Part shown: positions 10,801 to 24,111 of the stretch, one piece after another
How the letters are laid out: the number at the start of each line of letters is the position of its first letter
Position numbering within the stretch: the stretch's first letter is position 1
DNA from: Cycas panzhihuaensis
Taxonomy: Eukaryota > Cycadophyta
Length of the DNA: 64,000 nucleotides
Assembly: GCA_023213395.1 (NCBI GenBank)
Contig: CM041465.1
Location: 2,852,001 to 2,916,000 of the forward strand
Direction of reading: 5' to 3'
Translations under genes and position numbers: made by a program
Notes under the pieces: model-generated
What the model saw: the letters and a program-made list of their open reading frames with translations, nothing else
What the model was told of the DNA's origin: nothing
Database searches by the model: none

Positions 10801-11104
10801 TATTAGAATAATGTCCATTGTGCTTAATTGGTGTGTAAATGGGGTGTGGGAGCTAGCAGACCACCACGAACCATTATGAGCCACCATCAACCATCCTTGA
10901 GCTAACGAGGTACGTTTGGTTGATTTAATTTTTTTTTTTTTTAAATTAACAGTCAGGTAGAGGTAGGCTCTTATCTCCTCATAACTATAAATAATTTGGG
11001 TGTACCACTAGGTGTTTTTCAACATTGCCCTAAATTACAAGAAATTTGTTTATGCTTTCAACTATGGCTTGGTAAATAAATCTTCTCTATCCTTTAAACC
11101 TACA
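10801..11104 (+). repeat. Element B 5' LTR
   Basis: 304 bp. It begins TATTAG (TG decayed to TA) and ends CCTACA. It shares long stretches with 37676-38009, for example AACTATAAATAATTTGGG and CTATGGCTTGGTAAAT. The TATAAATA inside may be the promoter TATA box. Confidence 0.85.
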
Positions 11105-11106
11105 TT

Positions 11107-11119
11107 TGGTATTAGAGCC
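11107..11119 (+). other. Element B primer binding site
   Basis: TGGTATTAGAGCC, two bases after the LTR. It is the initiator-Met-tRNA site with one C-to-T change. Confidence 0.75.
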
Positions 11120-13002
<1,883 letters not shown>

Positions 13003-13857
13003 ATATTATTATTCCTAAATTTGATGGATCTAACTTCTTAAATTAGAGTAGGAAGATGAGACCCATTCTTATTGCTAAGGACATGTGGGATATTGTAAAG
13101 ATAGGATATACAGAACTAGGTTAAAATATAACCAATACATAAAAACTAGCATTCAAGGAGAATGTAAAGAAGGATAATGAGGCCTTTGCTTTGATATTTT
13201 ATACCCTAGATGATCACATATTTCCTAAGGTGAGTGAGGTAACCAAATCTAAAGAGGCTTCAAACATTTTACAAGTTATTTATGAAGGTGCAACTTTATC
13301 TAAGCTATAAATCTTGAGAAGTATATTTGAGAATTTAAGAATGATGCTCAATGATTCTATTAATGAATTCATAACCAAGGTTTAAGACCTTGTAAATTAG
13401 ATGAGATCCCTTAGTAAACCCTTAACTAAACAAAGGATTGTTTAGAGGATTTTAAGATGTGTTGGTGAAGTAAAAAGATTTAAAATGGTGGCAACTAGCA
13501 TAAAAGGTTTAAAAGATCTAAGTATCTTGAAAATTAAATAATTGAGGATCATGTTAATGGAAGTTAAGGAGAAAAAGAATACAAGTAAATCATTAGAGCA
13601 TGCATTTATAACCAAAGCTAGGATCAAGTTAAACTCATAAGCTAAAAGTTTAAAATCTAGGGATCAATCATCAAAGGGAAGAGAAAGACATCCTAGATAA
13701 GAAGTACATTAAGAACGACAAACTAGATATCAAGCCCCACACCTAAGAAATCAAGGAGTAAACTAAAGAAATCTTAGTCATACCAAATGTCAAAGTAAAA
13801 AAAGGCACCAAGATTCAAACCAATATTACCATAATTATTAAGGCTATATGAACTCCT
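13003..13857 (+). pseudogene. Element B gag, first part
   Basis: The frame opens IIPKFDGSNF (about 13006-13035), the usual N-terminal copia gag motif, and goes through a helical region (DDHIFPKVSEV, ASNILQVIYEGA, LNDSINEFI) to a basic, Gln/Lys-rich end. In-frame stops are TAG, TAA or TGA at places where W, Q or R fit. The frame runs into the left end of element D at 13857 and resumes at 21327. Confidence 0.75.
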
Positions 13858-14291
13858 TATAGAAAATAGGCATATGAACAATATCATCACAGGATCACAT
13901 AGTAAAGCAATTACAGGCAACAAATGGCATTGCACATATACACCAGATTGACAGATGGAAAACCCCTTCTAGGGAAGAAAAACCACCTCCTAAGTTATCT
14001 AATTTTATTAATGAAAATATGGAATAGAAAACCATGTAAGGAAACTACCTGCAAAATAGACCATCCTTGTAAAAGGCATTAAGATAGCCCTCCTAGATTC
14101 CTGGGAGACATGTTCCAGGAATTTAGGAGATTAAGTACTAAGGAGATTCATTGAAATGCGGTTTCACAATTTCAATGACCTTCCATAAATTTAATTAAAT
14201 AAACCTAAGATAAAAACATTACAATGACTTAAATTTTATTTTAGACATGTGACATAATCCATTACATAAGTTTGCATTATACAATCTAACA
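13858..14291 (-). repeat. Element D 3' LTR
   Basis: 434 bp. On the plus strand it begins TATAGAAAATAGG, with the terminal TG decayed to TA, and ends CTAACA. Confidence 0.9.
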
Positions 14292-14339
14292 TCCCCCTTT
14301 AATGTAAGCTTTTGTACTCGAGAGAAAGGAAGATCTTCA

Positions 14340-14900
14340 TCATGATGATCCCCCTTTGACGGAGACTTCTTTTATCTCTAATAAATCTCTAAGATGTAAA
14401 TACTTCACTTCAGTTAGAGACTTTGTAAGTATATCGACAATCTGTAAATCTGTTGGACAATAAGACAAACAAATAATATTATCAGTAACTAGATTACATA
14501 TAAAATGTTGATGTAATTCTATATGTTTAGTTCTAGAATGTGAAACAGGATTAGAAGCAATAGCAATTACACCTTGATTATCAACTTTAATTTCAATTGA
14601 AGAGTTTAGAGTCAGACCAATTTCATTGAGTAGAGATTTTAGCCAAAGTTCTTCTTTACCAGCTTCGACTAATGCTCGATATTTAGCTTCAGTTGTTGAT
14701 AACACCAGTGCCTGCATTTTTTTGCTTGACTAGGTAATAGGTGAGAAATCAATAAAAAATACATAATCGGAAGAAGATTTATGATCATTTGAATCACCTA
14801 CCCAGTCGGAATCAGTATATCCAGTTAATGTTAATGGTTTATTATAGAAGTTATAAGTTAAACCATGAAACACAATATTCTTTAGATAATGTAAGATTCA
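14340..14900 (-). pseudogene. Element D RNase H
   Basis: C-terminal copia RNase H. Visible catalytic regions are GYTDSDWVGD (about 14800), STTEAKYRALVEA (TEAEY in most copies) and KVDNQGVIAIA, then the terminal TKSLTEVKYLHLRDLL. 14717-14340 is uninterrupted (125 residues); a stop separates it from the first catalytic segment. This end of pol lies 48 bp from the 3' LTR. Confidence 0.85.
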
Positions 14901-15830
14901 TTTGGTTGCTTTCCAGTGAGATTCATGTGGTTGTTGCATGTATCTGGAGCATAAAGCAACAGCATAAGAAGTGTCAAGGCAAGTGTGTGTAAGATAAATT
15001 AGACTACCAATAAGTTGTCTATAAAGAGTTGGATCACATAACAGAGTTGAACAATCAGTAGTTAGTTTAACTCTTGATTGTAAAGGATTGGTTACAGGTT
15101 TAGCATTTTCCATGTTAAACCTCTGAAGTAAATCGAGAATATACTTAGGTTGGGATAGTGATATATTTGATTGATTTTGATAAATTTGTAAACCTAGAAA
15201 ATAATGTAATAGTCCTAAATCTGTCATTTCAAATTTGTTCATTAAGGTTGATTTGAGATGATAAATATTATGGGTTGATGATCCAGTAATAATAATGTAA
15301 TCAACATAAAGAATTAGAATGGTAAGATTTTCATCTTCACGTTTAAAATAGAGATTTAGATCACTAATACATCTAGTGTATCCAATGTGGATTAAGTAAT
15401 CATCAACTTTAGTATACCAAGCTCGAGGAGTTTGTTTTAAACCATAAATGGATTTTTTAAGTTTACAGACTAAATTAGGATTTTCAATAAATCCAGGTGA
15501 CTATGATAAGTAGATCTCTTCTTTGAGATCACCATTCAAGAAGGCACTCTTAACATCCATTTGGTGGATTTCCCAACCAAATTTGGCTGCAAGAGCAATG
15601 ATTGTCTTGATTGTATTCATCTTTGTAACAGGAGCAAGGTTTTATTATAGTCAATGCCATCTATTTAGGAAAATCCTTTAGCAATAAGATGAGCTTTATA
15701 TTTTTCCACTACACATGTTGAATTATATTTAGTTATATAAACCCATTTATAGTCAACTATATTTTTTTTGGGTGGAAGTGGAACAAGATCCTAGGTAGAA
15801 TTTTTAATTAAGGCAGCAAATTCAGTCTGC
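14898..15830 (-). pseudogene. Element D reverse transcriptase
   Basis: Copia RT in pieces. Readable are WVYITKYN and HLIAKGFS (about 15730-15680), DVKSAFLNGDLKEEIYL, LKKSIYGLKQTPRAWY (about 15450-15420), and NKFEMTDLGLLHYFLGLQIY, open from 15242 to 14898. The catalytic box reads LYVDYIII (15297-15308): the second Asp of YVDD is now Tyr, so the polymerase is dead. There is at least one frameshift (near 15640) besides several stops. Confidence 0.85.
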
Positions 15831-16099
15831 ATAACATCTTGCCAAACAAGATTGTTGCTGGCTTGTTTAAAAGTTTTGGGATCATTGTTTTCCATTATTT
15901 TTGCTATTAAAGCAAAATTTGCATGAAGTTTTTGCGCACGTGTGCGCCTAGTATCAATAGGGTTGCCTACATTAGATCTAGCATTAGCAAGCGTTTTGGT
16001 TGCCCAAGTTGGTTGCTTATGAGTAACTAAATCTAAGGTTGTAGGTTGATTTGATGTGCTAGTTTGAAGAGAAGAATCTGTATCAGCTGGTTCTGATAA
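15831..16099 (-). other. Element D integrase-RT linker
   Basis: A variable Ser/Gln/Asn-rich linker, expected between integrase and RT. It includes NLVWQDVMQTEFAAL-like text entering RT near 15830. Confidence 0.5.
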
Positions 16100-17270
16100 A
16101 GTCTAATTTTGGACTTGAGTTGATAAAGAATCTATGATGTCTGAATCAATTTATTTTTCAGAATCATTAACCAAACGAGTGTTGGTTAATAAGTCTTCAA
16201 TAGGGAGTTCTACATAAGTAGATGTTGAAGTAGATCCTTCTTCATCAAATACTAGATCACACAAAATAGAAATATTATGCGTGACTGGATCTAAAAGTCT
16301 ATATGCTTTACTTTCTTCGCTGTAGCCAATGAAGATGTATTTTTGATTTTTTTTATCTAACTTTTTATGTTTTTCGTGAGGAATATGTCCCCACACGATA
16401 CTACCGAAGATTCATAAGTGTTGAACAGATGGTTTCCTTCCAGACCATTTTTGTTCTGGAGTGACATTTTGTAGACTTTTACTAGGTAAATAGTTTAATA
16501 AGTAATTAGAGTAGTTAATTGCTTCTGCCCATAATTTTAGATTGAGATTCTTTGCATGTAACATGCAACGAGTCATTTCAATAAGAGTACAGTTTTTATG
16601 TTTCGCAACACCGTTTTATTGAGGCGTATATGCAATTGAATGTTGGAATTTAATTCCATTTGGTTTGCAAAGGGAGATGAAATTTTTACTTAAATATTTC
16701 TTAGCATTATCAGATCAGAATATTTTGATTTTTGAATTGGATTAATTTTCCACTAATGTTTTATATCCAATGAAAATGTCAAACACTTGACTGTGTGTTT
16801 TGAGCATATAAACCCAACATTTTCTTAAATAATTATCAATGAATGTAACGAAATAATGAGATCCTAAATATGATGGAATATGAAAAGGTCCACATATATC
16901 AAAATGGACAAGTTCTAGTGGAGCAGTTGCTCGGAATTGAGTTTTGTGTGGAAATGGATCCATGTGTTGTTTGCCTATCACACAGGCTTCACAAACACCA
17001 TAAACAATGTTTAATGGTGGTAAACCATGGACCATTTCATGCTTGATTAAATATTTCAATTTGTCATAGCTAGTATGGCCAAATCTTGCATGCCAAAGTT
17101 TACTGACGGAGTCATATTTAGCAATGAAGGCACTAAATGATTTTGATTTATTATTTTGAAAACTAGTCATGCTATAGAGACCTGTATTATAATTACAGTC
17201 TGAAAACACGTTTGAATTTATGTAATGGATCTTTAATGACAAAATTATTTTTCTAGAATTCAACAACAAG
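16100..17270 (-). pseudogene. Element D integrase
   Basis: The zinc-binding and core regions are open from 17269 to 16742 (175 residues). They include LWHARFGHTSYDKLKYL, CEACVIGKQH (H-H-C-C zinc site), LELVHFDICGP (first catalytic Asp) and FVTFIDNYLRKCWVY. The downstream part is broken, but GHIPHEKHKKLDKK and FIGYSEESKAYRLLDP (16396-16151) are the usual end of copia integrase. The DNGGEF-like second Asp region lies in the broken stretch near 16700. Confidence 0.85.
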
Positions 17271-18580
17271 GTCTTTCTGGTAAATTTGATATACTAAGAG
17301 AAGGTTTAGTAACAAACCAAGTACGTAAAAAACATCATTGATTGAACCATCCTTCAGGATAACATCACCAGATCCTTTAACTTTGAGTTGATTACCACTA
17401 TCAAACGAAATCTCTTCTTTAAGTTTGTTTTGGATTGATAGGTGGATAAGTTTTTCTAGTGTCCAATCATATGATGGGACACACCAGAGTCAATGATCCA
17501 TTACGGTGGTTGATTGGAAGGAGCAACAAATGCAGAAGTTATTGCTGCCAAAGAATGATTATGAAATTGATGATTTTGTGATCGTGATTAAGAGTTTGAT
17601 TGGAAATGAGATTGAGGATGGGATTGCTGTTTATTTTGCAGTCCCTTAGAAGCTTTCCATGCCTCTGAGGCTATTCTACTTCTACAGATATCAATAGTAT
17701 GGCCTCTTTTATGACAGTAGGTATAACTAGAGTTCTGAGAAGAAGATGCATTGTTTCTATTAGATACGTATTGATTGGAAGTATTCTGGTTTTTAGTTGG
17801 ACCAAAATATTTAACATTATTATGAGTATTAGATGGTGAACCTCGACGAGGTTTCTGGTATTTTTTATTGTTATTATGAAAGTTGTTATTCTGTTATTTA
17901 TTTTTAAATTGTGGCTTAGTTTTAGAAAATAAAGCCTGTGATTGATCTTTTATTGCACCTGTTCTGATTAATATTATTTGATGTTCAATCAGCTGATTGA
18001 ATGTGATGGGTGGATTGCCAGCTTGTTGTCTACTAACTTGGTAAAGATTGAAGTGTTTTGGTAATTTATTAACTGCAAGACGTACGAATGTGTCGTCGTC
18101 TTTGACATGCGTAGTTATTTTTTCTATATCACCTTCATTGGTTTTTGATTTAATACAATTATCTAAATCTTTATTAATTGATTGAATTTTTGTTAAGAAA
18201 TCCTTAACATTTGTAAAGTCATCAAAGGTAAGATTATATAATTACTCTTCTAGGATTGCTACTTGATGTGTATCAACCTTGTCATATTTTTCTTCCAAGG
18301 ATTTCCAGACAATGGCTAAGTCATCTTTTTTAGAAAACTGCCGACTGATTTCTGGTGAAAGAGAATTTAATATGGTACCTAATGTAGCATCTAAATTCAT
18401 CAGATATACCATAAGATTCTCAGTAGCATCAGCTTTTGGTTTTTGAAATTCACCTATTACATATCGCCATACTTTTTGCTATTTAAGCTGATGGGATATG
18501 CGATTCCTCCAGCCAACATAATTTGAGCCAGTTAACACTAGAATTGGAACATAGGTGACTGCCCTTGGCATTAATGCCAT
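17271..18580 (-). pseudogene. Element D gag and protease
   Basis: Starts with ATG at 18580 (MALMPRAVTYVPIL), followed by LTGSNYVGWRNRISHQLK and a UBN2-like helical gag reaching about 17900. A zinc knuckle YTYCHKRGHTIDIC lies near 17710-17680; its first Cys appears changed to Tyr. The protease active site reads WIIDSGVSHHM at about 17500-17470, with the normal Ala replaced by Val. A frame shift and a few stops separate these modules. All are in the order expected for copia. Confidence 0.82.
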
Positions 18581-19798
18581 ATTGAGGTTTGATTGTAGAT
18601 TGAAGAATATGAAGGTGATTGAAAAAAGAATCACTTACAAAAAGTACTAATCATTAGACTAATATTTTAATAAGTATAATTAAAAAAAGCATTCTAGTAT
18701 GCATTACTTGTACTTAAAAAAATCACATATTTGTAGACAGATTGAATAAACAAATGACTTCTTAAAAAATCCCCTTAAGTAGTCCCTTTTTGAAAAAATT
18801 CCCCCTTAAGTGTTTAAGTTTGAATATGGTGCATTAATAAAACTGATTTGGAATAAAAGAGGTTAATGATTTTTGATTAACTAAGTTTTATGTTTGTAGA
18901 AAGATAAATGTATAAAGAAGGTAGATAAAAAATAGATACTTTACTTTGATCTTGGTCAAACAACAAAAAATATCAGTTTTGCCTAAGTTAATTAGGCTTT
19001 GTTAATAGTATGTATATATATACCTTTTTAAATAAATGTTTGATAGGTAAAGTATACCTTATATATGACAAAGATTAAGTTAAGATATTAGGGGAGAAGA
19101 GGGGAAATTTGTTCAATTCATGATTAAGGTAGAATGTGAAGGTATGTACTTATGCAATACCTATAGTAGAATAAGGAACCAAAAAAAAAATATAAAAAAT
19201 TATACTAATCTCATATGGAGTTTAATTGTAAAAAAATGTAAAGAATGGTTTTAAGAGAATATTAAAAAACATTAACTTGGTGAAGAGAGGGATTTAGTTT
19301 GATATCATGAATGCGGTGGGGAATTAATGTAATTAATGTATAAAATAAAAAAGGAGGGGAGGAATTGATTTATATCATTGATATAACAGGGGAGTTTTGG
19401 ATTAATTTTATACTAATGTGATTAAAGGGGGGGGGGGTTGAGCTATAAATTAAGGTTATTACTTTTAGTTACTAAAGGTTGATTAAATAAAAGTTTTAAG
19501 TTATAAATTAATGTATACTATAGAGAGTTTTAGATTGATTTATACTAAAGATTAATTAAAAAGAGGTAGTAGGATTTATATTAAATCAAAGTATAATATA
19601 ATAAGAGGGGGGGGTTATAGTTTATTAAATCAAAATAAAATAAAATAAAAAAGGAATTTAAAAAGAAGGTCGGCAGATGGACCCAACAGGAGATTTAATT
19701 TTAATAAAGAAAATTAAAAAATAACAAGAATTGAAATCCGGGAGGGGGGGTAGGTTAGAAACCCTACCTGGTTCATCGCATTCATGGTGGCGGTGCAT

Positions 19799-19955
19799 TT
19801 CTTGCAGGTTTGGACTGAGACGATGGAGACGAAGAACGTGGCAGCGTCGTTCTTATTGCAGGTTTGGATTGAGATGAGGATGAAGAAGAATATGGCAGTG
19901 CCGTTCTTGTTGCAAGTTTGGATTGAGACGAGGAAATGAAGAATGGCGACTCGAC
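19799..19955 (-). repeat. Three tandem units of about 52 bp in the D leader island
   Basis: Units start at 19799, 19849 and 19903, each with TTCTT...GCAGGTTTGGA. On the minus strand they encode repeated Ser/Gln/Lys/Pro-rich or IQTCNKN-like peptides depending on frame. Confidence 0.75.
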
Positions 19956-20514
19956 GGAGGTCCGGGCGACGAACAGAGGCAAACGATCCCAGCACGGAGG
20001 GCTTCAGTGACGCTCTACATGGATCCGTATCTCCAGTCTGCATAGATAACCTCCTCCAGTTAGAGACTGATTTGCTCTAGCAAAGGATTTACAATATTGG
20101 CATTTGTCTTTGGCCTGGCATTCCAGAATTCGTCCTTGAATTTCCTGATCTAATGGCTGTCATTCCTTCTTGTAGTTTGTTCTTCAATGGCGATGCTTCC
20201 AAAGGATTTATACAGATCTGGTTCGACTTCCTCTGAGTCCTCTCCCATGCATAGAGTCAAATTTGCTGGTCTTACTTGCTGCTCTGCAACGAGGGCGTAC
20301 TGGTTTGCTTTACTGCTCTGCAATGAAGGCGTGCTGGTTTGCTTACAGGTCCAAAAAATCTTTGTCTTCATACAGCTTTGTATTTGACCCTAGTTAGGGT
20401 TTCTTCAAAAGAGTAATCTTTGTTATGGCAGTTTCAGAGCAGAATACTATATTTTAGGCCTGGTTAGGGTTTTTACTGTAAAGACGACCATGGTTATGGT
20501 TTTTTTTTTGTACA

Positions 20515-20785
20515 GTTCTACCTTAATGGTAGTTTTTTTTTTTTTTAAGTATGGCTCTGCCTTAATGGCCGTTTAAGTATAGGTTTTGATGTAAAAAAAA
20601 CTGTAGACTGATATGTAAAAAAATATGTCTTAATAGTAGTTTGTATAAAGGACTATGGAAAGATTTTGCCTTAATGGTAGTTTGTATAAAAGATTGTTAT
20701 TGAATGAGGGATTTTGCCTTAATGGCGGTTTGTATAAAATACTATTGTTGAATGAGGGATTTTGCCTTAATGGCAATTTTTAAAA
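20515..20785 (-). repeat. Degenerate tandem repeat in D leader
   Basis: The core CCTTAATGG(T/C)AGTTT recurs about six times (near 20521, 20558, 20627, 20667, 20714, 20762) at 40-70-bp spacing. Confidence 0.75.
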
Positions 20786-20880
20786 AAAAACTTGGTTTTG
20801 AATAAATAATTACTGTGACCAGAAATTAAAAAAACGTTTTTGGATGGTTAATAAAAAAAATAAAATAACAGGCATAATGA

Positions 20881-20892
20881 GCTCTGATACCA
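20881..20892 (-). other. Element D primer binding site
   Basis: GCTCTGATACCA is the exact complement of TGGTATCAGAGC, directly adjoining the 5' LTR. Confidence 0.92.
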
Positions 20893-21326
20893 TGTAGAAA
20901 ATAGACATATGAACAATGTCATCACAGGATCACATAGTAAAGTAATTATAGGCAACAAATGACACTGCACATATACACCAGATTGACAGGTGGAAAACCC
21001 CTTCTGGGGAAGAAAAACCACCTCCTAAGTTATCTAATTTTATTAATGAAAATATAGAATAGAAAACCATGTAAGAAAACTACCTGCAAAATAGACTAGC
21101 CTTGTAAAAGGCATTAAGATAGCCCTCCTAGATTCTTGGGAGACATGTTTTAGGAATTTAGGAGATTAAGTACTAAGGAGATTCGTTGAAATGTGGTTTC
21201 GTAATTTCAATGACCTTCCACAAATTTAAATAAATAAACCTAAGATAAAAACATTACAATGACTTAAATTTTATTTTAGACATGTGACATAAATAATTAC
21301 ATAAGTTTGCATTATACAATCTAACA
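20893..21326 (-). repeat. Element D 5' LTR
   Basis: 434 bp, plus-strand ends TGTAGAAAAT and CTAACA; the same length as the 3' LTR. Confidence 0.92.
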
Positions 21327-21775
21327 CTCCCAAAGGTCTAATTTCAATTATCCTAACAATAGATAAAGGGATAACCAAGCTCCATATTTAGAGAGAGGAA
21401 GAACATCCACTATTGATAGAACTAATCCTTGAAGCAGGAGTCTTAGCTATGGAAGAAGTGATCTAATTTACTATACATTCTGCAACAAAGTTGGTCATAT
21501 GGAACATAGGTGTTTTGCCAAGAATGACCCTCTGACAAGGAGAATTACCAATATAGTTATTGAAATAAAGGAAAATAATTAACTATTCCTATCTAGTTTT
21601 GTTGCACATGAGAAAGAAGAAAATTATTGGTATATTGATTATGGCTAATCTACTCACATACTCACAAAGAAGAGATATTTCAAATCATTGATAGAACTAA
21701 AAAGAGGTCCATCATATTTGGAGATGACAGCTCATACAAATCTACTAGAAGGGGTGACATCATCCTAAAGATAGA
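21327..21775 (+). pseudogene. Element B gag end and protease start
   Basis: Continues the B frame after D. It holds the zinc knuckle FCNKVGHMEHRCF (about 21478-21516; the first Cys is now Tyr) and the protease box YWYIDYG near 21630, where D-S-G has become D-Y-G and the next Ala codon is a stop. Then come KSTRRGDIILKID and the left end of element A at 21776. The protease resumes at 29461 with NDVLHVLALKKNLLSVG. Confidence 0.75.
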
Positions 21776-22087
21776 TGAAAGAGGTTAATGTATCAAGGTC
21801 ATTTGTGTAGATTAATTATGTGACCTTAGGATATATTATTAGCATTAGTCTCTTAATGAAATGTACTTTATGTGCATTTAAATGTAAATTCAGGTTCATG
21901 TCATTAGGCGGGAAAATCCTAACCTTAATGCTCACCCTCAATAATAAAAGGTGAAATCTCAATGAGAGAGTCATTATTCATTCTCACCTCCAAGCTTACT
22001 CCCATATCTTGTTTCATCTTCTTTTTCATTCTCCATTGCCATTGTGTGTATGTGAGTGATTTATCTCCTAGATCCATCATTCCTTCA
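21776..22087 (+). repeat. Element A 5' LTR
   Basis: 312 bp, TGAAAGAGG...CCTTCA ends. AATAATAAAAGG near 21940 may be the TATA region. Confidence 0.93.
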
Positions 22088-22089
22088 TG

Positions 22090-22102
22090 TGGTATCAGAG
22101 CC
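22090..22102 (+). other. Element A primer binding site
   Basis: TGGTATCAGAGCC two bases after the LTR, complementary to the initiator Met tRNA 3' end. Confidence 0.92.
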
Positions 22103-24111
22103 AGAAAGGGATCTATTCACTCCATTCCACTTGCATGGAGTCATTTTGTCTCTCCTTCACCTTTAATGTGAAGTATTGAGAGTGCATTCATTATTTTTTT
22201 AATATTTTGAGAGCTTGAAATTATAATATTTTGTATGTTACTACTTTGTACATGTGTACAAAAATTTAAAAGTGAAGAATATAGGTTTCTCACGAAGTTA
22301 GAAGCCGGTCGGAAGTATTAAAGACCCAAAATTTCATAAAAAATTGACCATCTCAGAATTTGCTAAAATTTGGTATGAAAGGTCACCTTGAATAGAGGAT
22401 CATTTTTGTATTCTAGAGAAACTTCAGATTCAACTTGAAACAATGAGTTTTGGCTGTGACAAAAAGGGTAAATTTTGTTAATAAGTGATTTAAAGCACTG
22501 TTCCTAATGAAATTCTTTAATTATAAGATGAAGATCTGAAAGTTTTATTAAGGGATTTAGTACATTTATATCTTAAGATAATTTTAAGATAAATCTCATC
22601 AAATTTCATCCACTAGTTAGTGAGATCTATGTAGTTTTCTCACGGTTGCTGATTTTGCCTACTCAACCCCACAAAGGACCTTGCAAGGGTATTTCAGGCA
22701 AGTTTTTGGTAGATTTTATAGATGGTATAGAAGAGAAAGTTAATGTACATGTCAAAACATAACTTTTAATATATTGAAGTCCAGATTCTGAGATAGTTGA
22801 TCAGGCATGATTTTACCTTGGTGCTTTTTTGGGCAGAAAAGTTTTTGTGCCTTTTCTGAAATATGACTTCACAACTCTATCAAAAATGACATTCTGAACA
22901 CTTTTTCCTTCTCTCATAAATTCATATTTCATCATTTAGGCCTTCATATTTGTAATTTTTAAAAATTTACCCATTTATTATTATTTGTAAATTTTGTGAA
23001 AAAATCATAAAACAGGGCAAAATAGCATGCATATAGATTTAGAAAAATCTTCATTTTAGTGGCAAGTTAATCCACTTTTTATCCCATTATAGATTTTGTA
23101 TCAAAACTTCCAAAATCATATTTGGAAACATTGTACTAAAGCAAGGGAAATCTTGTATCGGAAGCAACATCTAGTTCCCCTGCTAAATCTAGCATGCTTT
23201 TCTATTTGCACATATAGCATAAAGCATCACAAAAGCAGCAACAACAATAAAGCATCACAAAAGTAGCATCAATAATAAAGCATCATAAAAGTAGCAACAA
23301 CAATAAAGCATCACAAAAGCAGCAACAACAACAAAGCAAGCACAAAAAGCAAGTAGTCACATTTGGCAAGTTTCTATTTCAGTTTTCAATTGAAAACATC
23401 TTACACTATTCCGAAAAGGAATCTCATCAGTATGATCTATACCGCCAGTTCTTGACTTGTGCACACACTCACCTTGGCTGAAATAGACCAAGGTTAGCCA
23501 AAGTCCAGGCTCTAAGGGAGGTTTAAGTTTCATACTAGGTCTGGTCTTAACCGGAATAGTGGTGGAGGGACAAGTTAGCCATACCTACAGCCTCCAATCA
23601 GGGATAATCCTGATAACCACCTAGGAAAACTGAAAACCTTAATGTAAGATTAAAATTAACTTGGTCCAATATCCGTCATAACTATGGGATACGAAGTACC
23701 GTTTGACTCGTCGGAGGAGGTATATAGCTACTCATTGGTGAATTGGGTGAGGACTAGAAGTACCTAGGCTTCACTATGACTTTGATTTTATCATCAAGCG
23801 TAGATGCGGGTATCATGGGTGAAGGCCCTAATCGTATACTAGAAGCCTTAAGCATCGAAACCTCACCTACATTTGGACATAAGTGAGAGGTTAGTGGTAT
23901 GACACATCACCACTCTTTGCCAGCTCTATATTAGGCCTCATTCTTGCATCATTATTTATATTCATTCTTTATATAATTGTTAAAAAATAGTTAATCATTA
24001 CTTGCTTCTCATCATAACAATCATTTCTACATCCCTACTGCGCCAGGTGTATTAGCCGCACGTGTCAGTGGTATATACTTCTATCATTTCTTCTACTTCT
24101 TCATCATCACC
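22103..24111 (+). other. Element A 5' leader, gene-free
   Basis: 2 kb with no readable frame. It contains the tandem repeat at 23218-23352. Confidence 0.6.
23218..23352 (+). repeat. Tandem repeat of about 28 bp, near five copies
   Basis: The unit AAAGCATCACAAAAGCAGCA plus CAACAAT recurs with small changes and ends in AAAGCAAG copies. It lies in the A leader. Confidence 0.85.

Larger units (their letters stand above)
18581..20880 (-). other. Element D long 5' leader
   Basis: 2.3 kb between primer site and gag. From gag outward it has an AT-rich, intron-like part (18600-19700, with G runs near 19430 and 19605), a GC-rich island (about 19740-20350) and a T/A-rich tandem repeat (20515-20785). 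On the minus strand the island carries a 109-codon frame (20043-19714) that crosses a good splice donor, CAG|GTAGGGTTT, at 19768/19767. A spliced leader or a captured host exon would both explain this. Confidence 0.5.
13858..21326 (-). mobile_element. Element D: Ty1/copia retrotransposon, minus strand, inserted in B gag
   Basis: Two 434-bp LTRs (13858-14291 and 20893-21326) differ at about 25 positions by eye (near 6%). Flanking pentamers CTCCT and CTCCC are a target duplication with one transition. The complement of TGGTATCAGAGC lies at 20881-20892, directly beside the right LTR, and a purine tract (complement of tcccccttt, 14292-14300) beside the left one. Coding order on the minus strand is gag, protease, integrase, RT, RNase H. 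The 2.3-kb 5' leader (20880-18581) is unusually long and has a GC-rich, exon-like island. Confidence 0.92.

Noticed and set aside
20187-20387. 66-codon plus-strand ORF in the GC-rich island of D
   Set aside because: The minus strand carries the splice-like signals and the element's sense direction; the plus frame has no support.
22088-22110. tRNA gene fragment suggested by TGGTATCAGAGCC text
   Set aside because: It is a primer binding site beside an LTR; no cloverleaf can be drawn.
23218-23352. Regular repeats suggesting a CRISPR-like array (also 48066-48535)
   Set aside because: Units are contiguous with no unique spacers of constant length, and the window is plant nuclear DNA.
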